Positions 55,385-64,000 of a stretch of 64,000 nt of DNA are shown one piece after another. The translations under genes were made by a program, and so were the position numbers. Position 1 is the stretch's first letter, and each line of letters begins with the position of its first letter. Source of the stretch: Akkermansia sp. (GTDB lineage: Bacteria; Verrucomicrobiota; Verrucomicrobiia; Verrucomicrobiales; Akkermansiaceae). The notes under the pieces were generated by a model. That model saw only the letters and a list, made by a program, of their open reading frames with translations. It was not told the origin of the DNA and did not search any database. The stretch lies in contig NZ_JAJBTT010000034.1 in NCBI RefSeq assembly GCF_020860705.1, positions 45,928 to 109,927 of the forward strand, in the 5' to 3' direction.

Positions 55385-58354
55385 TTATTGCTCCATGGCA
55401 GGGTTGGGGTTTCTTGCCGGAGCCAGGTACCCCGTTCCGGGTTCCGTGCCCATGGCGGGAAGAAGGTTCCGGTGGCGCGGCAGGGATTTGGTACGGGAAA
55501 TGGCGGAGGATGGATCAAGCACGTTGCCGAAGGTGATGGCGCCCATCGGACATGCGAGCTGGCAGGCGGTTTGCGCTGCGCCATCCGGCAGGAGCAGATC
55601 CTTGTCCGTCACGTGGAGGGAGGTGGAGGGCTGCCCCGGATGTTCTTTCATCAAGCGGGATTTGTGCCGGATTTTGGCGCGTTCCACCAGTTGGACGCAA
55701 TAGGTGCATTTTTCCATGACGCCGCGGGAGCGGATGGTCACGTTTGGATTGCGCTGGAGGCGCGTGGCTTTTTCAGAGGCCTTGGCGTAGTCAAAGAAGT
55801 TGAAGCGGCGCGCCTTGTACGGGCAGTTGGTGGCGCAGTACCGGGTGCCCCAGCACCGGGCGTATACCATCACGTTCAGGCCTTCCGTGGTATGGACGGT
55901 GGCATTCACGGGGCATACGGATTCACATGGGGCTTTGCCGCACTGCTGGCATGCCACGGGAACAGCGGTGAGCGCCCCTTCCTCCGTGAAATACCTGTCA
56001 ATGCGTATCCAGTCCAGCGCGCGTCCCTTCGCCATCTGGTCGCGGCCTACCACGGGAATGTTGTTTTCCGCCCGGCATGCAATCATGCAGGCGTTGCAGC
56101 CGATGCAGCGCGCCGTGTCAATCGCCATTTTCCACTGATAGACGGTGTCTGCTCCGGGTGGCGTGAAGGAGGCGGGGGCCGTACTCTCCGGGGCAGAGAG
56201 GGGGGAGGACTGCACGACGGGGCTTTGAATAGCCTCCGTGCGTTCCGGCAGGGCACGCAGGGTGACCTGCTCCGGTGAAATTCCGTAGCCTGTTGTCTTA
56301 TCCTCTCTTCTAAGGAGTTCGTAACCGTTGGAATTCCATTGATTTTCCGCGACGTGATTCATGCCTCCGTATCCCAGGGGGAGGACCATCAGATTTTCCG
56401 CTACTCCGGGAACAGGGCACAGGATGACTTCCATCCGTCCGCCGGAGGCGGTGATAGTGCAGAGCATCGGGCCGGAGCCTGTACCGCTCAGCCGTAGGAA
56501 TGTGGCGGGGGAAATTTGTGCGGACGCCGCCCAGCTGACGCCCGTTACGGGGTCCGGGCATTCCTGCATCCAGGCGTTGCGCTTCCAGCGTCCGTCCCCG
56601 ATGGAATAATCCGGGCAGAATTGCAGTTCCAGCAGCTCCTTTTCCAATGCCTCCCCGCTGGGGGAAGACACCGTGAGAGGCGTATCCGCCATCATGGTTC
56701 CGAGGGACTGTTCTTCCTGCGGGGAAAGAGGGGCATAAGCCGTTTCTTCCGAATAGCCGCGCTGGAGCGCCTGCGTCCATGCGGCGGTTTTGTTTTCCGG
56801 ATTTATGGCGCGTTCAAAACATTTGCGCGCCCGGTGGTAAACAGGGGAAAGGTGGGTTGGGGAATTGTCCGCCGTGATCAGCTGCCCCTTGGTGGAAAGC
56901 AGGCCGGAAAGAACTTCCTCAGAAGATATCCCTCCGTACAGGGGAAGAATGACGGGCTGGCGGTAGCAGAATCTCCCGCGGCAATCCCGTTCCACTCCCC
57001 ATGATTCCAGGGAATGGGCCGCCGGCAGGTGCCATCGGCAGGCACGGGAGGTTTCATCCTCATACATGCCCAGATGGATGCTTTCCGTTCCTTTCAGGAC
57101 TTCCGCCAGTTCGCCCCCATGCCCGGAATCCAGCACGGGATTGCCCGGATCCATCAGGAAAACGATGTCCACCTTTTTCTGCCGGATGTCCCGGATGAGA
57201 TCATCCAGCGTTCCATGGGGCAGGGAAGCCGGAGCCTTCAATAACTGAATGCATGTTCCGATGGCGCCGAGAAGACGGTTGAGCTTCCAGACGCATCCGG
57301 ACAATTCCGGGTGGTTTTCCCCCAGCAATATCAGGCTCTCTCCGGGATGTTCCAGCAGATCATCCCCACAATGGCGTACCCAGGCGAGCTCCCGTTCCGT
57401 CAAGGGAGGGTGGACCCGGCGTGGAGGCTGCGGAGCCTGAGAGGGGAATTTTTTGCCGGCGATATGGAGGGACAATTCTTCCAGAAAAACCGCCAGGCGC
57501 GCGGGAGAAACAGGTAGCCTGTGGTCGGCATGGGCTCCCGTCAGGGAAACGCGGCCTTCCACGGCATAAAGACGCGTCCGGTTCCGGTTCTCTTCCTGGT
57601 AATGGAGCCCCTCCGGGGAACGCGCGGCGATGAAATCACGGGTGTTGCCGTAAGGGTTTTCATGCATGAAGTCGCAGTCCAGGGCCAGGATGCGCTTGGC
57701 ACGGGAGAAGCGGACGCGGAACCGGACCTCCGGCGGCAGTCCTGCCTGCATGCCGGAGCCTGGCACGGGAACAGGGGCATAGTGGTATATCCGCACGCGG
57801 GGATTTTTCCTGGTGATTTCCTCCAGCATGGATTGCATGAGCGGAGAATCCATTGGGGGAAGAAGGATGCCGATGGCGCCCCCGTCCCGCAGGTTGCGGG
57901 ACCATGAGGAAAAAGCTCCGCGGAATTCGTCCTCGGAAGCTGGATTGCCGTTGAACAGGATGTGCTTGCTGCGGCCGGGATCGTAAAGGTCCAGAATGGA
58001 TGCCTGGGCTGTAGCTGACAAGCCCGTGCCTTCCGGATATTGCAGGGATGGAAGCAATTTGACGGGTCGCCCTTCATAACAGGCAGCCAGTACGGGCTGT
58101 GCGCTCCCGCCTATGGTCAGGCAGGTAGCGTAAGCCGTTTCCACGCCGGGAACGGACCACTCCGGCCCCTCATTATAGGGAACCAGGTATTTTTCCACGC
58201 GTCGGCAGGCCGGAAGCCCCACGCCTACCAGGGCGGCGCCTGCACCCATCCATTTTATGAAGGAGCGCCGCGTCATTTCCCGCTCTTTTTCCGGAAGAAA
58301 AGCGGGATGGTTGGGCGGAACGTCATTCCGGGGAGAAGGCGGTGGAGGAGTCAA
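55385..58354 (-). CDS. actB: Alternative complex III subunit B (molybdopterin-oxidoreductase-like with 4Fe-4S domains)
   Basis: Up to 989 aa. Twin-arginine motif RRSFIKWMGAGAAL followed by GLPACRRVEKYLVPY, as in ActB. A long molybdopterin-type domain (no cofactor ligand is obvious) is followed by ferredoxin-like clusters: CIGCNACMIACRAENN, CQQCGKAPCESVCPV, ARCWGTRYCATNCPYKARR, KCTYCVQLVERAK. Oxidises quinol together with the pentahaem ActA and the NrfD-like ActC/ActF, which are absent from this window. Starts at TTG 58354 or ATG 58276; ActB usually has residues before the twin arginine, so the longer form is given, with low certainty on the start. Confidence 0.85.
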   Translation of the reverse strand: MTPPPPSPRNDVPPNHPAFLPEKEREMTRRSFIKWMGAGAALVGVGLPACRRVEKYLVPYNEGPEWSVPGVETAYATCLTIGGSAQPVLAACYEGRPVKLLPSLQYPEGTGLSATAQASILDLYDPGRSKHILFNGNPASEDEFRGAFSSWSRNLRDGGAIGILLPPMDSPLMQSMLEEITRKNPRVRIYHYAPVPVPGSGMQAGLPPEVRFRVRFSRAKRILALDCDFMHENPYGNTRDFIAARSPEGLHYQEENRNRTRLYAVEGRVSLTGAHADHRLPVSPARLAVFLEELSLHIAGKKFPSQAPQPPRRVHPPLTERELAWVRHCGDDLLEHPGESLILLGENHPELSGCVWKLNRLLGAIGTCIQLLKAPASLPHGTLDDLIRDIRQKKVDIVFLMDPGNPVLDSGHGGELAEVLKGTESIHLGMYEDETSRACRWHLPAAHSLESWGVERDCRGRFCYRQPVILPLYGGISSEEVLSGLLSTKGQLITADNSPTHLSPVYHRARKCFERAINPENKTAAWTQALQRGYSEETAYAPLSPQEEQSLGTMMADTPLTVSSPSGEALEKELLELQFCPDYSIGDGRWKRNAWMQECPDPVTGVSWAASAQISPATFLRLSGTGSGPMLCTITASGGRMEVILCPVPGVAENLMVLPLGYGGMNHVAENQWNSNGYELLRREDKTTGYGISPEQVTLRALPERTEAIQSPVVQSSPLSAPESTAPASFTPPGADTVYQWKMAIDTARCIGCNACMIACRAENNIPVVGRDQMAKGRALDWIRIDRYFTEEGALTAVPVACQQCGKAPCESVCPVNATVHTTEGLNVMVYARCWGTRYCATNCPYKARRFNFFDYAKASEKATRLQRNPNVTIRSRGVMEKCTYCVQLVERAKIRHKSRLMKEHPGQPSTSLHVTDKDLLLPDGAAQTACQLACPMGAITFGNVLDPSSAISRTKSLPRHRNLLPAMGTEPGTGYLAPARNPNPAMEQ

Positions 58355-58470
58355 GATGGAATGGGGTGCGGAATTAATGAATGGGAACGGCTTTTTTTAG
58401 GAAATCCGGGGGATGAAATCAAGCGGTGAATACCGTCCGTTTTCGTCTTCCGGACTTACAAACGGGCGGT

Positions 58471-59007
58471 TCAGGGGCTGCCATTCCCTTTTTGGCGGTA
58501 TTCGATGAAATTGATTACGGCCTCCAACTGCCGGTCATTCAGCAGGGCGGCCCGGGATTCGTAAAAGCCGCAGTTTTCCGGAATCAGGGGCAGATAGTCC
58601 AGGGCATCAAAATCTCCAAGCTGGCCGCGGAGATCCAGCGTCAGCCATGCGGGCAGGAGAAAGCGGTATCCCTTGGGATCGGTAAAAATCAGGGCGTCCC
58701 AGCATATTCTGACCATGGCGGGCGTGATGCGGCGCCAGTCGCTGCGTTCTTCGAAGGGGGCGACGGCGGCGCATACTTCTTTAGGTGCGTTCATGTCCAG
58801 GAGCTGCGTGGTCATCAGTCCGATGCCGTCTTCCAGCGTGACGTCGCCAAAGGCTGCATCAATTTGTTCCAGGAGGGCTTTTTCCTCATGTGAAAGGGAT
58901 TTGGGAGGGGGAGAGGGCTTGGAGAATTCCTGCCGGAAATACGCCAGAACATGCGTTGCCGCCTGTTCCGGTTCGCTGTCGTAAATAATGTCGAGAGATA
59001 GTTCCAT
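58471..59007 (-). CDS. DUF6714-like cytoplasmic protein between actA and actB
   Basis: 178 aa from ATG 59007. No signal or membrane helix. Contains FGDVTLEDGIGLM, WRRITPAMVRICWDALIFTDPKGYRFLLPAWLT and a C-terminal LNDRQLEAVINFIEYR. The segment W..I....I.......F.d..G..F.LPA..... is the hallmark of the DUF6714/immunity-like family of small proteins. The gap to actA is 101 nt and to actB 116 nt, so it may be a later insertion in the locus. Its function with respiration is unknown. Confidence 0.7.
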   Translation of the reverse strand: MELSLDIIYDSEPEQAATHVLAYFRQEFSKPSPPPKSLSHEEKALLEQIDAAFGDVTLEDGIGLMTTQLLDMNAPKEVCAAVAPFEERSDWRRITPAMVRICWDALIFTDPKGYRFLLPAWLTLDLRGQLGDFDALDYLPLIPENCGFYESRAALLNDRQLEAVINFIEYRQKGNGSP

Positions 59008-59108
59008 GGGAGCATCATATGGGCATGATGCCGTGTTCCGCCATAACGGAGATGGAAGGGGACGTGACTGGAAAGTCATGTTTCCGGGAAGCCTCCCGGA
59101 TATGGCGG

Positions 59109-59813
59109 TTAATGGTGGCATGTGGAGCAGTCCGTTTTTGGCTGGATTTTCCATTGCCGTTTCAGGTATTCGCCAAGCTGGTGCTGCGTGCTGATGCGGC
59201 GGCCTTCCCCGTCATGGACGGAGTGGGTACGGAGATAATCAGCGGCGGAATAATGGGCGCTGCCCGTTTCCTCCAGCGGACGCAGATGGGGCGACGGATC
59301 GCGGTGGCAGTCCAGGCACCAGCGCATGCGGGCGTCACGGGGGGCGCTGATGCGTTCCATTCCCGCCACGTCGCCATGGCAGGAAGTGCACCCGATACCG
59401 CGGTTCAGATGGGCCATGTGGTTGAAATAGGCATGCCCTGACAAACGGTTGACCATGACCCAGCGGACCGGTTCCCCGGTGTAGCCGGGATACTGGGGAT
59501 CTGCCGCCTGGCGCAGCGGGGCGATGAGCGGGCTGTTGGGCAGAATATGCTGGTGGCAGCCCAGGCAGGATTTCGTATCCGGGATGCCTGCCCTTGGCGA
59601 GCGCTGGGAGGCGCTGTGGCAGGCCGTGCAGCTCATGTTCAGGTCCCCGGCGTGGAGTTTGTGGGAAAAGCGGACAGGCTGCACGGGTTCATATTCGGGA
59701 ATCCGGAAGTTGACGTAATACAAGCCTCCGGCCGCCAGCGTAATGACGAGCGCTGCCAGGGCGATGCCTCCGTAAAAGCGCTTGTTGGTATTGGGTGGAA
59801 AAATATTGGCCAT
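59109..59813 (-). CDS. actA: Pentahaem cytochrome c, alternative complex III subunit A
   Basis: 234 aa. One N-terminal membrane anchor (YGGIALAALVITLAAGGLYYV), then five CxxCH haem c sites: CTACH, CLGCH, CTSCH, CLDCH and a terminal CSTCH. PVRFSHKLHAGDLNMSC and FNHMAHLNRGIGC supply distal histidine ligands. Matches ActA, which passes electrons from the quinol site towards periplasmic acceptors. Lies between a Tat-exported Gfo/Idh protein and the DUF6714-like gene on the same strand. Confidence 0.88.
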   Translation of the reverse strand: MANIFPPNTNKRFYGGIALAALVITLAAGGLYYVNFRIPEYEPVQPVRFSHKLHAGDLNMSCTACHSASQRSPRAGIPDTKSCLGCHQHILPNSPLIAPLRQAADPQYPGYTGEPVRWVMVNRLSGHAYFNHMAHLNRGIGCTSCHGDVAGMERISAPRDARMRWCLDCHRDPSPHLRPLEETGSAHYSAADYLRTHSVHDGEGRRISTQHQLGEYLKRQWKIQPKTDCSTCHH

Positions 59814-59844
59814 GGTCCGGTAGAGAGAAAAGGCAAGACTGCCG

Positions 59845-61122
59845 TCAGGCCGTTCTGCCCGGCCGCGGAATGCGGGCGGGAGGCAGAGGCGTCTCCATCG
59901 TCAGATCTTCAGGCACCAGCCGCGTGGTATTCTTTTTAATCTGTTCCCAGGTGATGCGCTGCCCGGTATGGGCCGCTTCACGTCCCATAATGGCTACCAG
60001 GGTTTTATTGGCTGCGCTTTCCAGCGTCTGCGTCCAGGTGCCGGAGCGCAGGAAACGGTAAAAGGCCACGTGCGTGTCTGCATACATATTGCCCCGTTCT
60101 CCGCGGAAACGCCAGCGTTTATCCGCCTGGATGTGGGGACGGTACGGAGTGACCAGCATGCCCTTTTCGCAAACCGTCCGGTCCACGATGTCCCCGTGGC
60201 AGCCTACCCACTGCCTGCATGAAATGTGGGCAGTCACGTTGTGGTCATATTCAAAATAAACGTCGTAATGATCCCATACGTCTCCGTCGTCCCGCCGCTG
60301 CGCGCGCCCTCCGGAACCGAAGGCCGCCAGCGGAAGCTGTTCATTCATGGACCACACCATGCCGTCTATGGTGTGGACAATCTGTTCCACAAACTGGCCT
60401 CCGCTCAGCCAGTTCCAGGCGGTCCAGTTGCGGAGGGCCCATGCCACGTCCGTATCTGAGGCGGGGCGTGAATCCAGCGCCAAAGGGGATTTGGGAGGGG
60501 TGGTATAGTAAAGGCCGTCAAAGGAAAGCACCCGGCCAAGCTGACCGGAAGACAGCTTGCGGTGGGCTTCTTCGTTTGCCTTGTCGTAACGCCAGCAGAA
60601 CCCGTCCAGAATGACCAGATTCTTGAGCTTGGCCAGACGCGCGGATTCCAGAACGGAAAGCACGCCGGGGACATCCACCGCCACGGGTTTTTCCGCATAA
60701 ATGTGCTTGTTGGCGTCGATAGCCGCCGCCAGATGTTCCGGGCGGAAAGCGGGGGGCGTGCAGAGCAGCACCACGTCAATATCCGTTTGCAGCAACTTCC
60801 TGTAACCGTCCAGGCCGTCGAACATGCGGCTGCCGTCCACCTGGACGCGGTTGCCGTACTGCTCCGTCAACAATTTGGAACCGAAATCAATCCGTTCCCG
60901 GAACACATCCGCCAGGGCCCAGACTACTGTTCCGGAGTCGGCGTCCAATGCGTTCTTCATGGCTCCCAGGCCGCGGCCTCCGCAGCCTACCAGGCCCACT
61001 TTGAGGGGTTTGGCGTCTGCCAGGGTTTCAGCGGCATTCAAATAAGGCATGGCTGCCAGGAACCCGGCCGTTCCCGCGGCGGTTCTTAAAAAGTTGCGTC
61101 TGTTCCAAATAGGAGAACCCAT
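59845..61122 (-). CDS. Tat-exported Gfo/Idh/MocA family oxidoreductase
   Basis: 425 aa. Twin-arginine signal MGSPIWNRRNFLRTAAGTAGFLAA. NAD-binding Rossmann start KVGLVGCGGRGLGAM, the catalytic EKPVAVD motif, and a C-terminal beta-sheet domain (GGQFVEQIVHTIDGMVW, VTAHISCRQW). Exported members of this family with bound NAD include GH109 alpha-N-acetylgalactosaminidases, known from Akkermansia; others are sugar dehydrogenases. I cannot tell which applies. Downstream actA begins 31 nt after its stop, so the genes may be co-transcribed. Confidence 0.87.
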   Translation of the reverse strand: MGSPIWNRRNFLRTAAGTAGFLAAMPYLNAAETLADAKPLKVGLVGCGGRGLGAMKNALDADSGTVVWALADVFRERIDFGSKLLTEQYGNRVQVDGSRMFDGLDGYRKLLQTDIDVVLLCTPPAFRPEHLAAAIDANKHIYAEKPVAVDVPGVLSVLESARLAKLKNLVILDGFCWRYDKANEEAHRKLSSGQLGRVLSFDGLYYTTPPKSPLALDSRPASDTDVAWALRNWTAWNWLSGGQFVEQIVHTIDGMVWSMNEQLPLAAFGSGGRAQRRDDGDVWDHYDVYFEYDHNVTAHISCRQWVGCHGDIVDRTVCEKGMLVTPYRPHIQADKRWRFRGERGNMYADTHVAFYRFLRSGTWTQTLESAANKTLVAIMGREAAHTGQRITWEQIKKNTTRLVPEDLTMETPLPPARIPRPGRTA

Positions 61123-61186
61123 CTCAGGGGAATTATACGGTGCCAGCCTGCGGAATCAAACGCTGTATTGAAAGGGTGACACAAAA

Positions 61187-61224
61187 AGTAGACGCAACGT
61201 CCGTTTCCGGAAATTGCGTCTACT
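61187..61224 (-). terminator. Hairpin with T-run in the leader of the Gfo/Idh gene
   Basis: Perfect 11-bp inverted repeat (61187-61197 and 61214-61224) followed on the minus strand by TTTTTG. It lies about 65 nt upstream of the gene at 59845-61122 and no minus-strand gene ends nearby (aroB ends 890 nt upstream), so it may be an attenuator rather than a simple terminator. Confidence 0.55.
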
Positions 61225-61425
61225 ACAGGGAACCAATGAATGCACTATATTCTGGCTATTATGGTGAACAGGGATACTCCCCCCGTTCAGAAAGCAAAGC
61301 GCACGCAACGGAATATTTTGTCTGAAAAACATTTCCCAGGAATAAAAAAACTGGTTTGACTCCGGATTTCCCTTTGTTCATGATAGATTCAATGAGGCCT
61401 CCGGCTTACCAACAGATCATTATTT

Positions 61426-61845
61426 ATGAAACGAATTCTCATTCCCTCTACAGCGGTTTTGGCGGCATTAGCCCTTGTTTCCTGTGACGGCGGCAAGGAA
61501 GCGGACCAGTCCCGGGATGTCTCCCCTGCCAGTGAACAGCCCGTTCCCAAAACGCCTGGAGAAAAAGTCCTGGCCGTTCTGCTGCTTATTCAGGACCAGG
61601 CTTCCGCAAACGCCCATGCGGCGGAGGTGAAGGAATTGGCTGCCGACCTTCCCAAGGACCTTCCTCATGAAGAAAGCGTCAACATCATGAATGAGATGCT
61701 CCGTCTGGCCAGCCGGGAATGCTATGGTTCCCTGTCCCTGGAGGATGCATTGAAGGGAATTCAATTTGATTCCGGAGAATACACGGGCAGCGTGCCTCTG
61801 GATGTGGACGGGTTTGAACCTACCCCGGAGGAACCGCAGAAGTAA
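61426..61845 (+). CDS. Small lipoprotein of unknown function
   Basis: 139 aa. Lipobox LAALALVSC (Cys20) followed by an acidic Ser/Pro-rich linker, then a helical domain (KVLAVLLLIQDQASANAHAAEVKELAADL and VNIMNEMLRLASRECYGS). Likely anchored to the outer or inner membrane. Monocistronic; no relatives recognised. Confidence 0.75.
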   Translation: MKRILIPSTAVLAALALVSCDGGKEADQSRDVSPASEQPVPKTPGEKVLAVLLLIQDQASANAHAAEVKELAADLPKDLPHEESVNIMNEMLRLASRECYGSLSLEDALKGIQFDSGEYTGSVPLDVDGFEPTPEEPQK

Positions 61846-62112
61846 ATTTCCTGTATCCGGAAATTATTGACTATTCCGGCGTCTTTCCCGTTCCGGTTTT
61901 CCGTGAGGTAGGAGGCGCCGCCTTCTTTTTCAAACAGGATTTCCGGAAGGCGGCACAGTCCGCTTCTCTGTCCGTTCCGCACGGGAACGGTTTTTCGGAT
62001 TCGGGAGGAAACTCGGTCCATGCTCTTTTCCTGTTGTTGGAAAAGGCGTCCCGGAAAAAGGGGAGAGAAACCGGCTTCCCTCCGGACGGGGAAAAGTTCC
62101 AGGCAGGAAAGT

Positions 62113-63225
62113 TCAGGCTAGCGGACGGCGCAATTCTTCAATGGCTTCCGCCATATCTTCCCTCGTGATCTTCTTGGAAATGGCCGCTTCTCCCGCTTTG
62201 GAAAGGAGGACAAAGCGGATGGTGCCCGCTCGGAATTTTTTGTCGGAGGCCGTCTTCTTGAGAACCAGTTCCGTATCGATGCCGTCCGGGAGGACCAGAG
62301 GAAGCTCCAGAGCCTGAAGAGTGTAAAGAATCTTTTTGGCATCGGAGGCGCTCAATCCGGCTTTCCGTTCGCTCAGGAACAGGGCGGCGCGCATGCCCAG
62401 CGCCACGGCTTCTCCGTGCAGAATGGTGCCGTAGGGGACGGCAGCTTCAATGCCGTGCCCGATGGTATGGCCGAAATTGAGCAGGGCGCGGATATCCAGT
62501 GTTTCCAGCTCGTCATTTTCCACGATGCGGGCCTTGATCGCCACGTTCCGGGCAATCAGTTCGGGTAGCCTGGCGATGGTATTCAGAGAAAAACCGATGG
62601 AAAGCTCCGGACCCAGCTGCTTTAACTCATGAAGCATGGAAGCATCCCTGATGGCCGCGTGCTTCACGGCTTCCGCCAGGCCTTCCGCCAGCGTGCGGCG
62701 GTCCAGGGTCACCAGCGTGGTAGGGTCGATCACTACGACGGCAGGCTGATGGAAAGCTCCCACCAGGTTTTTCCCTTCCGGAATGTTGACGGCCGTTTTG
62801 CCTCCTACGGAACTGTCCACCTGGGCGACGATCGTTGTAGGAATCTGCATGAAGGGGATGCCCCGGTAATAAACGGAAGCTACAAAGCCGGCCAGGTCTC
62901 CCACCACGCCGCCGCCCAGGGCGGCAATGCATCCGGTGCGGTCGATTCCGGCCCGCACCAGTTCGGAACACAACTCCTGGACCTGAAGCATGTTTTTGGA
63001 TGCCTCTCCGGCTTCCACCACATGCAGGCTGGGCAGGAAACCAGCGCTCTCCAGGGACTTCATCACCCGTTCCGCATAAAGGGGGGCGACGCGGGTATCC
63101 GTAATAATCGCGATCTTGCCGTCCAGCCCGGCGCGGTAGGCAAACTCTCCCACGCGGTCCAGCGCGCCGTTTTCCACGTGGATATCGTAGGAACGTTCCC
63201 CGAGAGCAAGAGAAATGGTAGGCAT
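62113..63225 (-). CDS. aroB: 3-dehydroquinate synthase
   Basis: 370 aa from ATG 63225 (an upstream ATG at 63291 would add residues unlike the family). Second step of the shikimate pathway; NAD and zinc dependent. Motifs: ALGGGVVGDLAGFVASVYYRG, QIPTTIVAQVDSSVGGKTAVN, GKNLVGAFHQP, and the zinc-binding histidines in LLNFGHTIGHGIE and GEAVALGM. Confidence 0.95.
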   Translation of the reverse strand: MPTISLALGERSYDIHVENGALDRVGEFAYRAGLDGKIAIITDTRVAPLYAERVMKSLESAGFLPSLHVVEAGEASKNMLQVQELCSELVRAGIDRTGCIAALGGGVVGDLAGFVASVYYRGIPFMQIPTTIVAQVDSSVGGKTAVNIPEGKNLVGAFHQPAVVVIDPTTLVTLDRRTLAEGLAEAVKHAAIRDASMLHELKQLGPELSIGFSLNTIARLPELIARNVAIKARIVENDELETLDIRALLNFGHTIGHGIEAAVPYGTILHGEAVALGMRAALFLSERKAGLSASDAKKILYTLQALELPLVLPDGIDTELVLKKTASDKKFRAGTIRFVLLSKAGEAAISKKITREDMAEAIEELRRPLA

Positions 63226-63298
63226 GGGGCCAGTATGAGGCAATCCGCATGGAAGCTCAAACGGAAAGTGCAGATGAGGCAAAGAAGACACGTTCGCT

Positions 63299-63862
63299 CT
63301 AATGCGTCCTAGTCTTGGGAGCCAGCGGGGAAAGTGTTTCCAGAATAACTTTCAAATGCTCTGCTCGTGACGGCGCGAAGGCTCCGTCGTCCTTCCAGAT
63401 GATATTGCCGTTGCCGTCCAGAAGAACAATGGCGGTTTCCGCCTTCTTGTGAAGAGAAAGCCTGCTGCGTACGAAAGGCTGGTCGTAATAGGAGATCAGG
63501 GAATTGGTCTTCATGTAAAAATCCGGAAGATCTCCCAGAGCCTGCGTAAAAGCAGGAACGTCCCCTTCGATGGGGGGCGGCTGCAGAACCAGAAGAATGG
63601 TATACTCCACCGGAGTGGGAGTGTGCCTGTACTGTTTGCGGAGATCTTCGCAGAACGGCAGCCACCTCTTCATGCCGTACAGGGTTTCCGGATGAAAGAC
63701 GGTCAGCATGATGTGGAAACTTTTCGGCACGATGGGAGGTAGGGAGACATTGTCCCCCAGCAGATTCATGCCGTTGATATCCGGAAAACGGTAACGCCCG
63801 TTCCCTCCTCCGTAAGGATGCTCGGGATCGGGCGTTGGCAAATGAATTTCCTGATTCCTCAT
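63299..63862 (-). CDS. Thioredoxin-fold protein lacking CxxC
   Basis: 187 aa, no signal peptide. FPDINGMNLLGDNVSLP, then IMLTVFHPETLYGMKRWLPF, YTILLVLQPPP, and TAIVLLDGNGNIIWKDDGAFAP follow the strand order of AhpC/TSA-like thioredoxin folds and recall the ATP10 family of assembly factors. The redox CxxC is missing, so it is unlikely to be an oxidoreductase. Assignment is by pattern only. Gap to aroB is 73 nt. Confidence 0.6.
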   Translation of the reverse strand: MRNQEIHLPTPDPEHPYGGGNGRYRFPDINGMNLLGDNVSLPPIVPKSFHIMLTVFHPETLYGMKRWLPFCEDLRKQYRHTPTPVEYTILLVLQPPPIEGDVPAFTQALGDLPDFYMKTNSLISYYDQPFVRSRLSLHKKAETAIVLLDGNGNIIWKDDGAFAPSRAEHLKVILETLSPLAPKTRTH

Positions 63863-64000
63863 GCGCGATTAGACAAAATTCATGCAAGGACTGTTCATGG
63901 GAAGGAGTGAAGGAAACAGGAAAGGGAAAGCAAAAATAATTGAAGCCCTCCCGTAAGAAAACCCGGCAACTCCGTTACTGTCGTCTAAAGAGGGAAAAGG

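Overview
The window looks like a chromosomal segment of an Akkermansia-type member of the Verrucomicrobiota. This is inferred from gene content, not from a marker gene. The supporting content is an LL-diaminopimelate aminotransferase, many exported glycan-degrading enzymes (sulfatase, GH27 alpha-galactosidase, a GH42-like giant), a Gram-negative autotransporter, alternative complex III genes, and lineage-specific exported proteins of no known function. No rRNA, tRNA, CRISPR array, intact insertion sequence or prophage is visible.

Layout. 1-3.9 kb is a paralogue patch: two tandem exported-protein genes plus the start of a third, then two zinc-ribbon membrane proteins and a decayed third copy. 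3.9-5.3 kb is a sulfatase. 5.5-8.8 kb has eno-divIC, another zinc-ribbon paralogue and an AlkD-like repair protein. 9-10.2 kb is dapL. 10.5-16.9 kb holds a large multidomain exported protein, apbE and a GH27 alpha-galactosidase. 17.5-21 kb carries a small arm-type DNA-binding-like gene, rpmB, and a two-gene exported cassette whose first member is a distant paralogue of the tandem genes at the left end. 21-31.6 kb is mostly housekeeping: an MDR reductase, parE-uppS-manC-ruvX, ispE, a DinG-like helicase, and a solitary QueC-like PP-loop protein. 31.8-34.4 kb is a cobalt/nickel ECF transporter (M-Q-O). 35-41 kb has argB, corA, rplI and purH-pdxJ-acpS. 41-49 kb is accessory: a two-gene exported cassette with a divergent beta-galactosidase-like enzyme, a nested palindrome, and an autotransporter with Pmp-like passenger repeats. 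49.8-64 kb has GTP-type pckG, an amidase, recG, part of an alternative complex III locus (actA and actB separated by a DUF6714-like gene), a Tat-exported Gfo/Idh/MocA protein, aroB and a thioredoxin-fold protein.

How it fits together. Exported hydrolases and surface proteins point to host-glycan foraging. ActA/ActB indicate quinol oxidation at the membrane. The rest supplies cell wall (dapL, uppS, amidase), isoprenoid, PLP, acyl-carrier and DNA-repair functions. Several genes have a -10-like hexamer ending 6-7 nt before the ATG, which suggests leaderless transcripts. Start codons were therefore chosen on homology, signal peptides and these hexamers rather than Shine-Dalgarno sites.

The most unusual items are the tandem exported family with a 409-bp identical block, the solitary QueC-like protein, the Pmp-like autotransporter beside a concentric palindrome, and the interrupted actA/actB pair.
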